Part shown: positions 35,010-43,835 of the stretch, piece by piece
How positions within the stretch are numbered: position 1 is the stretch's first letter
Layout of the letters: each line of letters starts with the position of its first letter
Assembly: GCF_008041945.1 (NCBI RefSeq)
Contig: NZ_VKAD01000002.1
Location: 124,001-188,000 of the forward strand
Direction: 5' to 3'
DNA length: 64,000 bases
DNA from: Reinekea thalattae
GTDB taxonomy: Bacteria; Pseudomonadota; Gammaproteobacteria; Pseudomonadales; Natronospirillaceae
Notes under the pieces: generated by a model
Databases searched by the model: none
Seen by the model: only the letters and a program-made list of their open reading frames with translations
Told to the model about the DNA's origin: nothing
Translations under genes and position numbers: made by a program

Positions 35010-36234
35010 ACATGAACTTTTTGAAACTCTAAATCCACCGCAGCGACTATTAATGGGCCCAGGGCCAATCAATGCTTACCCGCGTGTGCATCAGGCGATC
35101 TCGCAAGCGTTAATTGGTCAGTACGACCCAGTTATGACCGGTTACATGAATCAGGTTCAGTCGCTGTATCGTGGTGTTTTTGAAACTCAGAATCAGCAAA
35201 CTTTTTTAGTTGACGGTACGGCGCGATCTGGCATCGAAGCGGTGTTGGTTTCGTTACTTAAGCCGGGCGATAAGGTGCTCATTCCAGTGATGGGACGCTT
35301 TGGTTTATTGCTCAGTGAGATTGCTAAACGAGTTGGTGCCGAGGTTAAAACCATCGATGTCGTCTGGGGTGAAGTTTGTACGCCAGATCAGTTGGAAGAA
35401 GCGATAAAAGAATTCCAGCCGAAATTATTGGCAACGGTGCAGGGCGATACTTCAACGACCATGAACCAGCCGTTAAAAGAATTTGGCGAAATCTGCCAGC
35501 GTTACGATGTACTGTTTTATTGCGATGCCACAGCCTCTATTGCTGGTAATGAATTGAAAGTCGATGAATGGCATTTGGATGCCGTCTCTGCCGGTTTGCA
35601 AAAATGTTTGGGCGGCCCTTCCGGTTCGTCACCGATTACGTTAAGTGATCGCGCTGCCAAGCAGATTAATGCACGCAAGCATATCGAGGCGGGCATTCGA
35701 GCAGAGCATCATAGCGAAGGTGCTGATGCCATGATTCAATCCAACTATTTTGATCTCGCCATGGTGATGGATTATTGGGGGCCAGAACGTTTAAACCACC
35801 ATACCGAAGCGACCAGTATGCTGTACGCCGCACGTGAGTGCGCCCGCATCTATTTAGAAGAAGGCGCAGAGCAGGTTATTGCTCGTCATAAGCAAGCAGG
35901 CGATGCCATGGCGGCTGGCTTGCAAGCCATGGGCTTAACTCTGTTTGGTGATCAAACTCATAAGATGAATAATGTAGTCGGCGTTTATATTCCCGATAAC
36001 ATCAATGGTGATGCGGTGCGTATGGAATTGCTAGAGCGCTTTGGCATCGAAATTGGCACTTCCTTTGGCCCATTGCACGGCAAAATTTGGCGTATTGGCA
36101 CCATGGGTTATAACGCCCGTCAGGAATGCGTGCTCACCACACTTGCGGCATTAGAATCCCTTCTAATTAAACATAAAGCGGCGATTGTTCAAGGTCAGTC
36201 GGTTATCGCAGCCATGGAATTTTACCACGGCTAA
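34999..36234 (+). CDS. pucG: (S)-Ureidoglycine-glyoxylate aminotransferase, PucG/HpxJ-like
   Basis: A 411-residue class-V PLP aminotransferase. The schiff-base Lys is K202 (GLQKCLGGPSG) and the PLP-ring Asp is D176 (YCDATAS). The N-terminal MGPGPINAYPRVHQA and the QGDTSTT block match PucG/HpxJ, which transfers the amino group of ureidoglycine to glyoxylate, giving oxalurate and glycine. It overlaps the preceding gene by 11 bp. The next gene, an allantoate amidohydrolase, makes ureidoglycine, so function is well supported. Serine- or alanine-glyoxylate activity is the alternative. Confidence 0.85.
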   Translation: MKTKHELFETLNPPQRLLMGPGPINAYPRVHQAISQALIGQYDPVMTGYMNQVQSLYRGVFETQNQQTFLVDGTARSGIEAVLVSLLKPGDKVLIPVMGRFGLLLSEIAKRVGAEVKTIDVVWGEVCTPDQLEEAIKEFQPKLLATVQGDTSTTMNQPLKEFGEICQRYDVLFYCDATASIAGNELKVDEWHLDAVSAGLQKCLGGPSGSSPITLSDRAAKQINARKHIEAGIRAEHHSEGADAMIQSNYFDLAMVMDYWGPERLNHHTEATSMLYAARECARIYLEEGAEQVIARHKQAGDAMAAGLQAMGLTLFGDQTHKMNNVVGVYIPDNINGDAVRMELLERFGIEIGTSFGPLHGKIWRIGTMGYNARQECVLTTLAALESLLIKHKAAIVQGQSVIAAMEFYHG

Positions 36235-36239
36235 TTAGC

Positions 36240-36255
36240 AGCGCCGTAAGGCGCT
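36240..36255 (+). other. Intercistronic hairpin pucG/allC
   Basis: AGCGCC-GTAA-GGCGCT, a perfect 6-bp stem with a GNRA-type GTAA loop, right after the pucG stop. No T tract follows, so it is more likely a stabilising element than a terminator. Confidence 0.5.
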
Positions 36256-36281
36256 CGACAGATTAAGAGATTGAGTTTGTA

Positions 36282-37499
36282 ATGAAAAATCCTGCACATA
36301 CGATTATGCAACGCGCCGATGTTTTAGCCGCAATCAGCGCAACACCAGGGCAAGTTACCCGAACCTATTTGTCGCCAGAGCATCGCTTGGCAAACGATCA
36401 GTTGGCGGCCTGGATGCAACAGGCTGGCTTGGAAACATGGCAAGACAGCGTCGGTAACCAATGGGGTCGAAAAGTTTCTGCTCAGCCAACAAAGCCAACA
36501 TTAATTTTAGGCTCGCACAGCGACACCGTGATCAACGCCGGTAAATACGATGGAAATTTAGGCGTGTTGTTAGCCATTGAAACACTCGCTGCATTAGCCG
36601 AAGAAAGTTTTCCGTTTCACATTGATGTTGTCGCCTTTGCCGATGAAGAAGGCACGCGCTTTAATACCACTCTGATTGGCTCAAGCGCGGTGGCTGGAGA
36701 TTTTGATGATCGCTGGTTAGCGATTGAAGACGCCGCCGGCATCAGCATGCGACAAGCCATGCAAGATTTTGGTTTAGTGCCAGAGCAGGCAGGTGACGAT
36801 GCGCGTTCGGCGGATTCTGTGCAAGCCTATTTGGAAGCACATATTGAGCAAGGCCCGGTATTAGAAAACGAAGACCGAGCGGTTGGCGTTGTTACTGCCA
36901 TTGCAGGTGCCAAGCGTTACCAATGTTCGATTGAAGGCATGGCCGGTCATGCTGGAACGGTACCGATTGATTTGCGCCAAGATGCATTATGTGGCGCAGG
37001 TGAGGTGATCAACTGCATCGAAAATTTTGCTCAGCAACAGAATATTGTTGCAACGGTTGGCAAGTGTGAAGTCACTAATGGCGCAGTTAATGTGATACCA
37101 GCGCAAGTTGATTTTACTATCGATATTCGCAGTGAATCGCAACAGCAATTAGAAGATTGCTGCCAGCAGATGCTTCAGCAAATAGATGCCATCTGTACTC
37201 GCCGAAAACTGGCCTTTATGCATCAAACCATTTACCAAGCCGATGCCGCGCAATGTGCGCCAGCGTTACAACAACGTTGGGCCAGAGCCATTGAAAACGT
37301 AACCAAGCAGCCAGCTCGCTTATTGGCCAGTGGTGCCGGACACGACGGTTTGGCGATCAGTAAGTTAACCGATATCGGCATGCTGTTTATTCGTTGTGAA
37401 AAGGGCATCAGTCACCACCCAGCCGAGCAGGTGCAAAGTAGCGATGTTGATATCGCATTAAAATGCTTTATCGAGATGGTGCGTAGCTTTAACGCTTAG
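36282..37499 (+). CDS. allC: Allantoate amidohydrolase, AllC/HpxK-like
   Basis: A 405-residue M20-family amidohydrolase that releases ammonia from allantoate to give ureidoglycine. The metal ligands are visible: H79 in GSHSDTVINAGKYDGNLG, D90, and E122/E123 in ADEEGTRF. The EAHIEQGPVLE segment and GAGHDGLA at the end are family marks. It is the last of the six-gene operon before a strong terminator. N-carbamoyl-L-amino acid hydrolase is the nearest alternative; the partner aminotransferase favours allantoate. Confidence 0.85.
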   Translation: MKNPAHTIMQRADVLAAISATPGQVTRTYLSPEHRLANDQLAAWMQQAGLETWQDSVGNQWGRKVSAQPTKPTLILGSHSDTVINAGKYDGNLGVLLAIETLAALAEESFPFHIDVVAFADEEGTRFNTTLIGSSAVAGDFDDRWLAIEDAAGISMRQAMQDFGLVPEQAGDDARSADSVQAYLEAHIEQGPVLENEDRAVGVVTAIAGAKRYQCSIEGMAGHAGTVPIDLRQDALCGAGEVINCIENFAQQQNIVATVGKCEVTNGAVNVIPAQVDFTIDIRSESQQQLEDCCQQMLQQIDAICTRRKLAFMHQTIYQADAAQCAPALQQRWARAIENVTKQPARLLASGAGHDGLAISKLTDIGMLFIRCEKGISHHPAEQVQSSDVDIALKCFIEMVRSFNA

Positions 37500-37505
37500 C
37501 ATTTA

Positions 37506-37550
37506 GCCTCACTCAAAAAATTATTTTTTAAACACTTGAGTGAGGCTTTT
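37506..37550 (+). terminator. Terminator of the ureide operon
   Basis: An 11-bp perfect stem (GCCTCACTCAA / TTGAGTGAGGC) with a 19-nt AT-rich loop, then four T's, starting 7 bp after the allC stop. Confidence 0.9.
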
Positions 37551-37580
37551 TACTTGGCGGCTCCTGTTAATCTGTTCTGG

Positions 37581-38456
37581 CTAAACTGCTTTTATAAAAC
37601 CGTTGGTTAAACCTTCAGTCTCGGCGTTTATTTTAAACAGACTGCCCGCGAATGGTTCATTTACCAACGTCGATTTATCTAAATGTTGCCGCGCACTGGT
37701 GATTAACAATTCTTGATTATTTTTGCCACCAAAAGCCATCATGGTCGGTTGGCTGACCGGGCATTCAATATCCTTTAGCCGTTCGCCAGCTGGTGAAATC
37801 ACCGCGATTTTTCCGCTGCCGTACAGCGCAACCCAATAGTTACCTTGACTGTCTACCGCCGCGCCGTCCGGGAATTCAACACCAATTTCAAATTGATAAA
37901 ACAATCGGCCGTCACGCAGTGTTGAGCTTTGTTTATCATATTTATATTGCCAAACTTGGCTGGAGGGAGAGTCTGCCACGTAATAGGTTTCGCCATCGGG
38001 CGAAAAGGCTTGGCCATTAATAATTTGATAACCGCCAGCAATTTTTTGCGTTGTTAATTCACCATTTGGCTCAATCCGACCAAGATAACTACAGCCGTCT
38101 GCACATTGGCCGTTACTAATTGTGCCGGCAATAAAGTGACCATCTGGTGTTGTAACGCCATCGTTAAAGCGGTGCTTTAAGCCAAAGTCATGAGCGCTTT
38201 TAAGCTGTTTTGGTTCAGCACCAAATTCTGTTAACTGGAAAATCCCGTTGTTGCTGGTGACAATAATCTGGTTATTTTCAGTAAAGAAAAAACAAGCCGG
38301 TAAAAAATCTAACGATTGTGTTTCGAGGTTTTGTCCATTGTTATCGGCACGGTAAAGACAGCCGCCGAGAATATCGACCCAATACCATAATTGCTCTTTC
38401 GGATTCCAACGCGGGGACTCGCCCAACTGCATGTCTAGCTGTATGAATGGTTGCAT
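37581..38456 (-). CDS. SMP-30/gluconolactonase-family protein
   Basis: A 291-residue beta-propeller lactonase-like protein. The N-terminal LGESPRWNPKEQLWYWVDI carries the metal-binding Glu, HRFNDGVTTPDGHF a metal-binding Asn, and NGQAFSPDGETYYVADS with FPDGAAVDSQGNYWVAL the remaining ligand loops. Family members hydrolyse sugar lactones or act as esterases in divalent-metal sites. No signal peptide. It converges on the ureide operon and is upstream of the HicA-like module on the same strand; the neighbours give no clear pathway for it. Confidence 0.85.
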   Translation of the reverse strand: MQPFIQLDMQLGESPRWNPKEQLWYWVDILGGCLYRADNNGQNLETQSLDFLPACFFFTENNQIIVTSNNGIFQLTEFGAEPKQLKSAHDFGLKHRFNDGVTTPDGHFIAGTISNGQCADGCSYLGRIEPNGELTTQKIAGGYQIINGQAFSPDGETYYVADSPSSQVWQYKYDKQSSTLRDGRLFYQFEIGVEFPDGAAVDSQGNYWVALYGSGKIAVISPAGERLKDIECPVSQPTMMAFGGKNNQELLITSARQHLDKSTLVNEPFAGSLFKINAETEGLTNGFIKAV

Positions 38457-38513
38457 GGTTTCTTCTTATTGTTTTGTGGTTTTCTTTTACTTAATGCTTA
38501 GCTCTGTCCAGAA

Positions 38514-39038
38514 CTAAAAAGCAAGCTCGGTTATTCTTTGTTGAGCACTATCTTCCAGCTGAGCCAGTTCTTTAGCAAGGTTAATTTGCATATTAGCTGA
38601 AGCGATTTCTTTAACGGTAAAATCGACCGATTTTTGTTGTTCGGTTTCAAACCAGTGTAGAACTGTTGCAAGGTGCCAGATGGCGGTTTTGCCCGTATGC
38701 ACCGGTTGCGGGAAGTTACTTTTGGTGGTTTCTAATTTGCGTAAGTATTGTCGGCTAAAGCCTAAAAGATCTGCAATATCGGTGAGGCCAACTAAATCTG
38801 GTGAGGATTCAATGAGCGTAGCATTTGGGATCGCACTTTTAACATCGGTGATGGCCGATGTAATTGCCGATAAGGCGTCGTTGGCGGCGCGATTAAATTG
38901 CAAAGCGATGCGACCTTTTTGGCCAATGCCGATAATGGCATCATCGCAGCCAGCAACGGCTAACGCTTCTACATATTGTTCTGGTTGTTGTTTTGCGCCA
39001 GTCAGTGCGAAGGTTAGAGTGAATTCAAATTCATTCAT
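38514..39038 (-). CDS. HTH partner protein of a HicA-like module
   Basis: A 174-residue protein in two parts. Residues about 1-80 (FEFTLTFAL, GCDDAIIGIGQKGRIALQFNRAA) are a small alpha/beta domain that resembles a dodecin/antitoxin-like fold. Residues about 83-130 are an AlpA/MerR-like HTH, LTDIADLLGFSRQYLRKLE. The C-terminal helix is Gln/Glu-rich. I recall homologues annotated as DNA-binding proteins, repeatedly paired with a small HicA-like gene in genomic islands. The start lies 3 bp after the HicA-like gene, so they form one operon. By layout it is the antitoxin or repressor. Confidence 0.7.
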   Translation of the reverse strand: MNEFEFTLTFALTGAKQQPEQYVEALAVAGCDDAIIGIGQKGRIALQFNRAANDALSAITSAITDVKSAIPNATLIESSPDLVGLTDIADLLGFSRQYLRKLETTKSNFPQPVHTGKTAIWHLATVLHWFETEQQKSVDFTVKEIASANMQINLAKELAQLEDSAQQRITELAF

Positions 39039-39041
39039 GGG

Positions 39042-39299
39042 TTAATCCTCAAGGTCGTCTTTGACTGCGGTGCAATTATCAACGACTCGTTTTATCTGTT
39101 TAGCATGGTTGTCTGAATTTTTAGGTGTGCTCCAAATACTCGAAACACAGAATTCACCACAGCGGCAATTCTTGTCATTGTGCGGGCAGTAAAGCTTGCC
39201 CCAAGCATGACCACCGCCTACCTGAACTTTCCAGCCGAAAGATTCGGCATAACAAAGAGCTGCTTCAATTTCTTTTTTAGCATGTCGCTTCCTAGCCAT
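39042..39299 (-). CDS. HicA-like small basic protein, putative toxin
   Basis: An 85-residue basic protein (RKRHAKKEIEAALCYAE start) with the GWKVQVGGGHAWGKLYCP segment that resembles the HicA dsRBD-like fold, in which a conserved His acts in mRNA cleavage (here H31 or H40). The block SSIWSTPKNSDNHAKQIKRVVDNC is shared by the homologues I recall. It has five Cys in its centre, C38, C45, C47, C51 and C70 approximately, unusual for HicA. It is the first gene of a two-gene operon with its own promoter. Toxin activity is inference. Confidence 0.65.
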   Translation of the reverse strand: MARKRHAKKEIEAALCYAESFGWKVQVGGGHAWGKLYCPHNDKNCRCGEFCVSSIWSTPKNSDNHAKQIKRVVDNCTAVKDDLED

Positions 39300-39323
39300 A
39301 CATCACCAAATCCATTTTGCGCA

Positions 39324-39359
39324 AGTGTAGGTTATCTTAGCGGGTTGTCAAGTGACACC
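39324..39359 (-). promoter_or_regulatory. Promoter with overlapping operator of the HicA-like operon
   Basis: On the minus strand TTGACA (39346-39351) and TACACT (39324-39329) are separated by 16 bp, giving a good sigma-70 promoter 25 bp before the ATG at 39299. An inverted repeat GGGTTGTCA-AG-TGACACCC (39343-39359, one mismatch pair) covers the -35. This is the arrangement expected for autorepression by the HTH protein. Confidence 0.65.
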
Positions 39360-39597
39360 CTTTGGTTGTTGAATACAATACAAATAGTTACAAGCCGTTT
39401 AACCGAAAACCATTTAATCGAAAATCTATTTAGCCTAAAAACAACTTAATCTAAGAAAAACTTAACTTAGGAACAATGTACAAGGCTTGGGCTTATTTAT
39501 AGGGAAGTTAAATCATGCAGACGAAATGAGAAGAGAAGGGCAGCAAGGTATAAGCTCAGGCTACTCGCAGTCAGTGCTAGCAGCCTGAACAGGGGGT

Positions 39598-40101
39598 TTA
39601 GTCGTCGCGTTCTGCTAAAGGTGTTGAAAAGGTGTATTCCATATCCCAAGGGAAGCGAATCCAAGTGTCTTGGCTGACTTCGGTGATGAAGGTGTCGACC
39701 ACAGCAACGCCAGCTGGCTTGGCATAAATGGTGGCAAAGTGCGCTTTAGGCAGCATTTCACGTACGTAACGGGCGGTTTTACCAGTATCGACTAGATCGT
39801 CGATCAGTAGCATGCCTTCGCCGTCGCCTTCGACGCTTTTTATCAACTCAATATCGCCCTGTACAGAAGCGGTGGCGTCGTCATTTTCATCGGCTTTGTA
39901 GCTGGCAACACAGACGGTATCGATTAGCCGTATGTTGAGTTCACGCGCAATAACAGCTGCTGGCACAAGGCCACCGCGGGTAATGACAATCAAGCCTTTC
40001 CAAGGGCCTTTGTCGAGCAAACGTAAGGCCAGTACACGGGCGTTGCGGTGTATTTCTTCCCAGCTAACGGGGTAATCCATCGAGTAGGTTTGATTGGGCA
40101 T
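39598..40101 (-). CDS. gpt: Xanthine-guanine phosphoribosyltransferase
   Basis: A 167-residue enzyme that joins xanthine, guanine or hypoxanthine to PRPP to form the nucleotide. The PRPP-binding loop is [14 protein letters not shown], the flexible-loop region [17 protein letters not shown], and the C-terminal [12 protein letters not shown] binds the base. Length and sequence are near E. coli Gpt (152) with a short extension. It is the last of the minus-strand purine importer operon, after a 74-bp gap containing a hairpin. Xanthine preference is likely but not proven. Confidence 0.9.
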   Translation of the reverse strand: MPNQTYSMDYPVSWEEIHRNARVLALRLLDKGPWKGLIVITRGGLVPAAVIARELNIRLIDTVCVASYKADENDDATASVQGDIELIKSVEGDGEGMLLIDDLVDTGKTARYVREMLPKAHFATIYAKPAGVAVVDTFITEVSQDTWIRFPWDMEYTFSTPLAERDD

Positions 40102-40130
40102 AGAATTAGGTACCTATCTGAAAATTCAGT

Positions 40131-40166
40131 TCAGCGGACACCGCATCGTTAAATGCGGCGTGCTGA
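40131..40166 (-). other. Hairpin between permease gene and gpt
   Basis: CCGCAT (40141-40146) pairs with ATGCGG (40153-40158) and TCAGC (40131-40135) with GCTGA (40162-40166). No T tract follows. It may be an RNA stabiliser or weak attenuator before gpt. Confidence 0.4.
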
Positions 40167-40175
40167 CTGGTCTTG

Positions 40176-41102
40176 TTATGATTTTGCGTAAAAGGGTTTG
40201 CCGAGTGATACCGGCGCCAGCAACTTATTTGCTGACTGATTGTTAGAAAGTACCACAAGCACGATCACTGTGGCTAGATAGGGTAGGGTTGCCAATAGGT
40301 TCGGGGAGATAGAAAAGCCAAGACCTTGGAATACCAAGTGCAGAATAGAGGCAAGGCCAAATAACCAAGCGCCAAGCAAAACTCGTTCGGCTTTCCAGCT
40401 GGCAAATACCACTAAAGCCAGTGCAATCCAGCCGCGTCCAGCGCTCATGTCTTCGACCCATAACGGCGTGTAGGCGAGCGATAGGTAGCCGCCTGCCAAG
40501 CCTGCCATTGCGCCACCAAAGGCGATGGCTAGGTAACGTGTTTTAAATACCGGAATACCGATAGCGTTGGCAGATTCTGGGTTTTCACCGACGGCCTTTA
40601 AAATTAGCCCAGGATGAGAATGGTTAATAAACCAGTAAACAGCGGCAAACAGCCCGAAAGATCCGTACACAAACAGATCTTGGCCAAACAGCATACGGCC
40701 AATAATAGGGATGTCAGAAAGTAGCGGAATATTAATCGGGTCAAGCCCTGCAATCGGCTTGCCGACGAAGCTGGTACCGATAAAGGCCGATAAGCCGGTG
40801 CCAAAAATTGTTAAGGCGAGCCCGGTCGCTACTTGGTTGGCGCTTAATTCCATGGTGATAACACCAAAAATTAACGACATGGCAATGCCTGCAATCATGG
40901 CGCAGATAAAGCCTAGAACAAGGCTTCCTGTGGTCAGCGTGACAATAAAACCAAGCACGGCACCCATCAGCATCATGCCTTCTTGGCCTAAGTTAAGCAC
41001 ACCGCTTTTTTCGCAGATCAATTCACCTAAGGCGACGATCAACAGCGGCGTTCCGGTGCGGACCATGGCGTATAAAATATTAGTAATAAGGTCGATATCC
41101 AT
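40176..41102 (-). CDS. Purine/nucleoside ABC importer, permease 2
   Basis: A 308-residue BPD-type-2 permease with about nine or ten helices, similar to YufQ and other nucleoside-importer permeases. GEKSGVLNLGQEGMMLMGAV-like sequence (ICEKSGVLNLGQEGMM) and VGENPESANAIGIPV are the family marks. It begins 3 bp after permease 1 and pairs with it as a heterodimer. The operon context with the BMP binding protein and ATPase is complete. Confidence 0.9.
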   Translation of the reverse strand: MDIDLITNILYAMVRTGTPLLIVALGELICEKSGVLNLGQEGMMLMGAVLGFIVTLTTGSLVLGFICAMIAGIAMSLIFGVITMELSANQVATGLALTIFGTGLSAFIGTSFVGKPIAGLDPINIPLLSDIPIIGRMLFGQDLFVYGSFGLFAAVYWFINHSHPGLILKAVGENPESANAIGIPVFKTRYLAIAFGGAMAGLAGGYLSLAYTPLWVEDMSAGRGWIALALVVFASWKAERVLLGAWLFGLASILHLVFQGLGFSISPNLLATLPYLATVIVLVVLSNNQSANKLLAPVSLGKPFYAKS

Positions 41103-41105
41103 GCC

Positions 41106-42224
41106 TTAGTCCTCCGTACTTGTAGTTGGGTTTGTCGATGCCAGTGCTGGGCTGATGCGACGTAGGCGGAAGTTAATAAACACATCGCAAGCCAATAAAT
41201 AAAACAGCAACATGCCTTGGAATAGGTTGGTCAATGCTAACGGCAAACCTAAAGCGATTTGCGCCATTTCGCCGCCCATGTAGAGCAATGCCATTAAGAA
41301 GGTTGCTAGCACAATGCCAAAGGGGTTGAGTCGGCCAAGAAAGGCAACAATGATGGCCGCATAACCATAGCCGGGCGAGATGCTCGGTACCAATTGGCCA
41401 ATTGGGCCAGAAACTTCACTGATACCAGCAAGGCCAGCCAAACCACCACTGATTAACATGGCAAGAATGGTCAGCTTTTTACGGCTGAAACCAGAAAGCT
41501 TAGCCGCACCAGAATCCAACCCCATCACCTGTATCTGGAAGCCGATAAAGGCGCGACTCATCAACACCCAAACTGCAACCACGGCCAATAGGGCTAAGGC
41601 CAGGCCAAAATGAACTCGAGTGCCAGAAATTAACGAAGGCAATAGAGCTGAGTCTGAGAACATGGCTGACTCAGGGAAGTTGTAGCCTTTAGGGTCTTTT
41701 AATGGCCCGTGAACTGCCCACAAAACGACGTTGAGTGCGATGTAGTTCATCATTATGGTGGTGAGAATTTCGTTGGCGTTAAAGCGAACTTTGAGCACAG
41801 CCGCAATGCCAGCCCAAAACATACCGCCGATGACACCGCTGATCAGTACTAGCGGTAAAATCCACATGCCTTCAGCGTCTAAGAAAGAAAGCGCAACATA
41901 GCCGCCAAACAGACTGCCCATGAGTAGTTGGCCTTCGGCACCGATGTTCCAGATTTCAGCCTTATAGACCACCGATAGTCCAATTGCACAGAGCAAAATC
42001 GGAGTCGCCTTTACAGCAAGTTCGGCAAGTCCGTAAGTGTCTGAAATAGGCGTGTAGAAAATAGTCACCAAGGCATGCCAAGGGTTTACGCCTAATAGAG
42101 AAAATAAAATAAAGCCGGTGAGTAAGGTTAGAAAAATCGCTAAGACGGGCGATAAATACGCCATCAGCGCTGAGCTTTCACCGCGAGGTTCGAGCTTAAA
42201 ACCGGTCCGTTGAATGTTAAGCAT
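41106..42224 (-). CDS. Purine/nucleoside ABC importer, permease 1
   Basis: A 372-residue BPD-type-2 permease, similar to YufP. It has a long N-terminal section (about 20-80) and about ten helices. KAEIWNIGAEGQLLMGSLFGG and RFNANEILTTIMMNYIALNVVLW are the signature stretches. It lies 15 bp downstream of the ATPase gene. Confidence 0.9.
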   Translation of the reverse strand: MLNIQRTGFKLEPRGESSALMAYLSPVLAIFLTLLTGFILFSLLGVNPWHALVTIFYTPISDTYGLAELAVKATPILLCAIGLSVVYKAEIWNIGAEGQLLMGSLFGGYVALSFLDAEGMWILPLVLISGVIGGMFWAGIAAVLKVRFNANEILTTIMMNYIALNVVLWAVHGPLKDPKGYNFPESAMFSDSALLPSLISGTRVHFGLALALLAVVAVWVLMSRAFIGFQIQVMGLDSGAAKLSGFSRKKLTILAMLISGGLAGLAGISEVSGPIGQLVPSISPGYGYAAIIVAFLGRLNPFGIVLATFLMALLYMGGEMAQIALGLPLALTNLFQGMLLFYLLACDVFINFRLRRISPALASTNPTTSTED

Positions 42225-42239
42225 GATTTAAAGTCTCCG

Positions 42240-43769
42240 TTAGTTGGCTGCGGCCGTGAGGTCGCCGGCCATCTGTCGGCCTAGAATTTCGATGGTGGTT
42301 TGCTCTGTAGGGACAAGTTTCGATAGCTGCCCATCGCAGATCGCACCGATGCGGTCAGAAATTAAAAACAGTTCGTCGATATCTTCAGAAATCACCACGA
42401 TGGCTGCACCCTGATCGCGCAATCTAATTAAAGCATTGTGAATCGCTGTGGCGGCACCAATGTCGACGCCCCAAGTCGGGTGAGAAGCAATGAGAATTTT
42501 TGGGTTCTGCAAAATTTCTCGGCCAATAATAAATTTCTGCAAGTTACCGCCAGAAAGGCTTTTGGCTTCGGCATGCTGGCCAGAAGCCTTTACTGAATAT
42601 TCGCTGATGATTTTTTCGGCAAAGGCTTGAGTTTTATGCCAGCTGATCATGCCTTTTTTAACGATGCCGGTTAAAAAGCCAGTTAATAAAGCATTCTTAG
42701 TCAGGCTCATGCTCGGCACTGCTCCACGGCCTAGTCGCTCTTCTGGGACAAAGCCTAAACCTAAAGCGCGGCGTTTTTCGGGTGTTAATTTAGAGACATC
42801 AATGCGATTAAAGCTGACGGTATTATTGGCAGTCAGAGTTTCACCACTGAGGCTGGCCAGCAATTCTTCTTGGCCGTTACCGGCAACACCTGCAATACCA
42901 ACAATTTCACCAGCATGGACGCTAAAGTCGATGTTTTTTAAATCGATGCCAAAGGCCGCATCACTGGTTTGGTTAAGCTTGGCGACTTCCAATACTTTTT
43001 TTGTGCCGAGCTTTTTAGTAAAGGCTGCGCTGATCGGTGTGTCGTCACCGACCATCATCTTAGCAAGGCTGCTGGCGTCTTCATGTTCTGTGTCGCAACT
43101 GCCAGACACTCGACCGCCACGCAACACGGTTGCTTTTTGGCACAGAGCTTTTACTTCATGCAATTTGTGACTAATAAATAAAATAGAGCAACCTTCTTGC
43201 GCTAATTTTCGAAGCGTCACAAACAGCGACTCAACTTCTTGCGGTGTCAGTACTGAGGTTGGTTCATCTAAAATAAGTAATTTAATGTCTTGGACTAAAC
43301 AGCGAACAATTTCGACACGCTGACGTTCGCCGACCGAAAGACTATGTACTTGGCGATTGGGTTGAATCTCCATGCCGTATTTTTTTGAAATACTGGTGAT
43401 TTTTTCGGCCAGAGCAGACAGGTCGCCAGCTGTTTTTTTGCCTAAAGCTAATGCGATATTTTCTGTGACGGTTAGAGTGTCGAACAAAGAGAAATGCTGA
43501 AACACCATGCCGATACCCATTTGACGTGCATGAGCCGGATCTTTAATAGTGACAGATTCGCCGTTCCAAAAAACCTCGCCTTGGTCAGGTTTCACTAGGC
43601 CATAGATGACCTTCATTAGCGTACTTTTACCTGCGCCGTTTTCCCCAAGCAGGGCGTGAATTTCGCCTGCGTCGATATCCAGATGTATATCGTCATTGGC
43701 TAAGCAGCCGGGATACTGCTTAGTGATGCCGCGTAAACTTAGTCGCGGTTGTTTTGCATGTACGGACAC
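42240..43769 (-). CDS. Purine/nucleoside ABC importer, dual ATPase
   Basis: A 509-residue tandem ATPase, YufO-like. The first cassette has Walker A GENGAGKSTLMK (about 42-53), signature LSVGERQRVEI and Walker B LLILDEPTSVLT. The second has degenerate Walker A GVAGNGQEELLA and signature LSGGNLQKFIIGRE. Loss of the second Walker A Lys is usual in this sugar/nucleoside family. It starts 66 bp after the dioxygenase gene on the same strand. Confidence 0.9.
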   Translation of the reverse strand: MSVHAKQPRLSLRGITKQYPGCLANDDIHLDIDAGEIHALLGENGAGKSTLMKVIYGLVKPDQGEVFWNGESVTIKDPAHARQMGIGMVFQHFSLFDTLTVTENIALALGKKTAGDLSALAEKITSISKKYGMEIQPNRQVHSLSVGERQRVEIVRCLVQDIKLLILDEPTSVLTPQEVESLFVTLRKLAQEGCSILFISHKLHEVKALCQKATVLRGGRVSGSCDTEHEDASSLAKMMVGDDTPISAAFTKKLGTKKVLEVAKLNQTSDAAFGIDLKNIDFSVHAGEIVGIAGVAGNGQEELLASLSGETLTANNTVSFNRIDVSKLTPEKRRALGLGFVPEERLGRGAVPSMSLTKNALLTGFLTGIVKKGMISWHKTQAFAEKIISEYSVKASGQHAEAKSLSGGNLQKFIIGREILQNPKILIASHPTWGVDIGAATAIHNALIRLRDQGAAIVVISEDIDELFLISDRIGAICDGQLSKLVPTEQTTIEILGRQMAGDLTAAAN

Positions 43770-43835
43770 AGAAAGTTCCTCATAGCATTAGGGTTGCAAA
43801 TGTTGATGGTAAGCTGCAATTTTTGCCTCGCTTGC

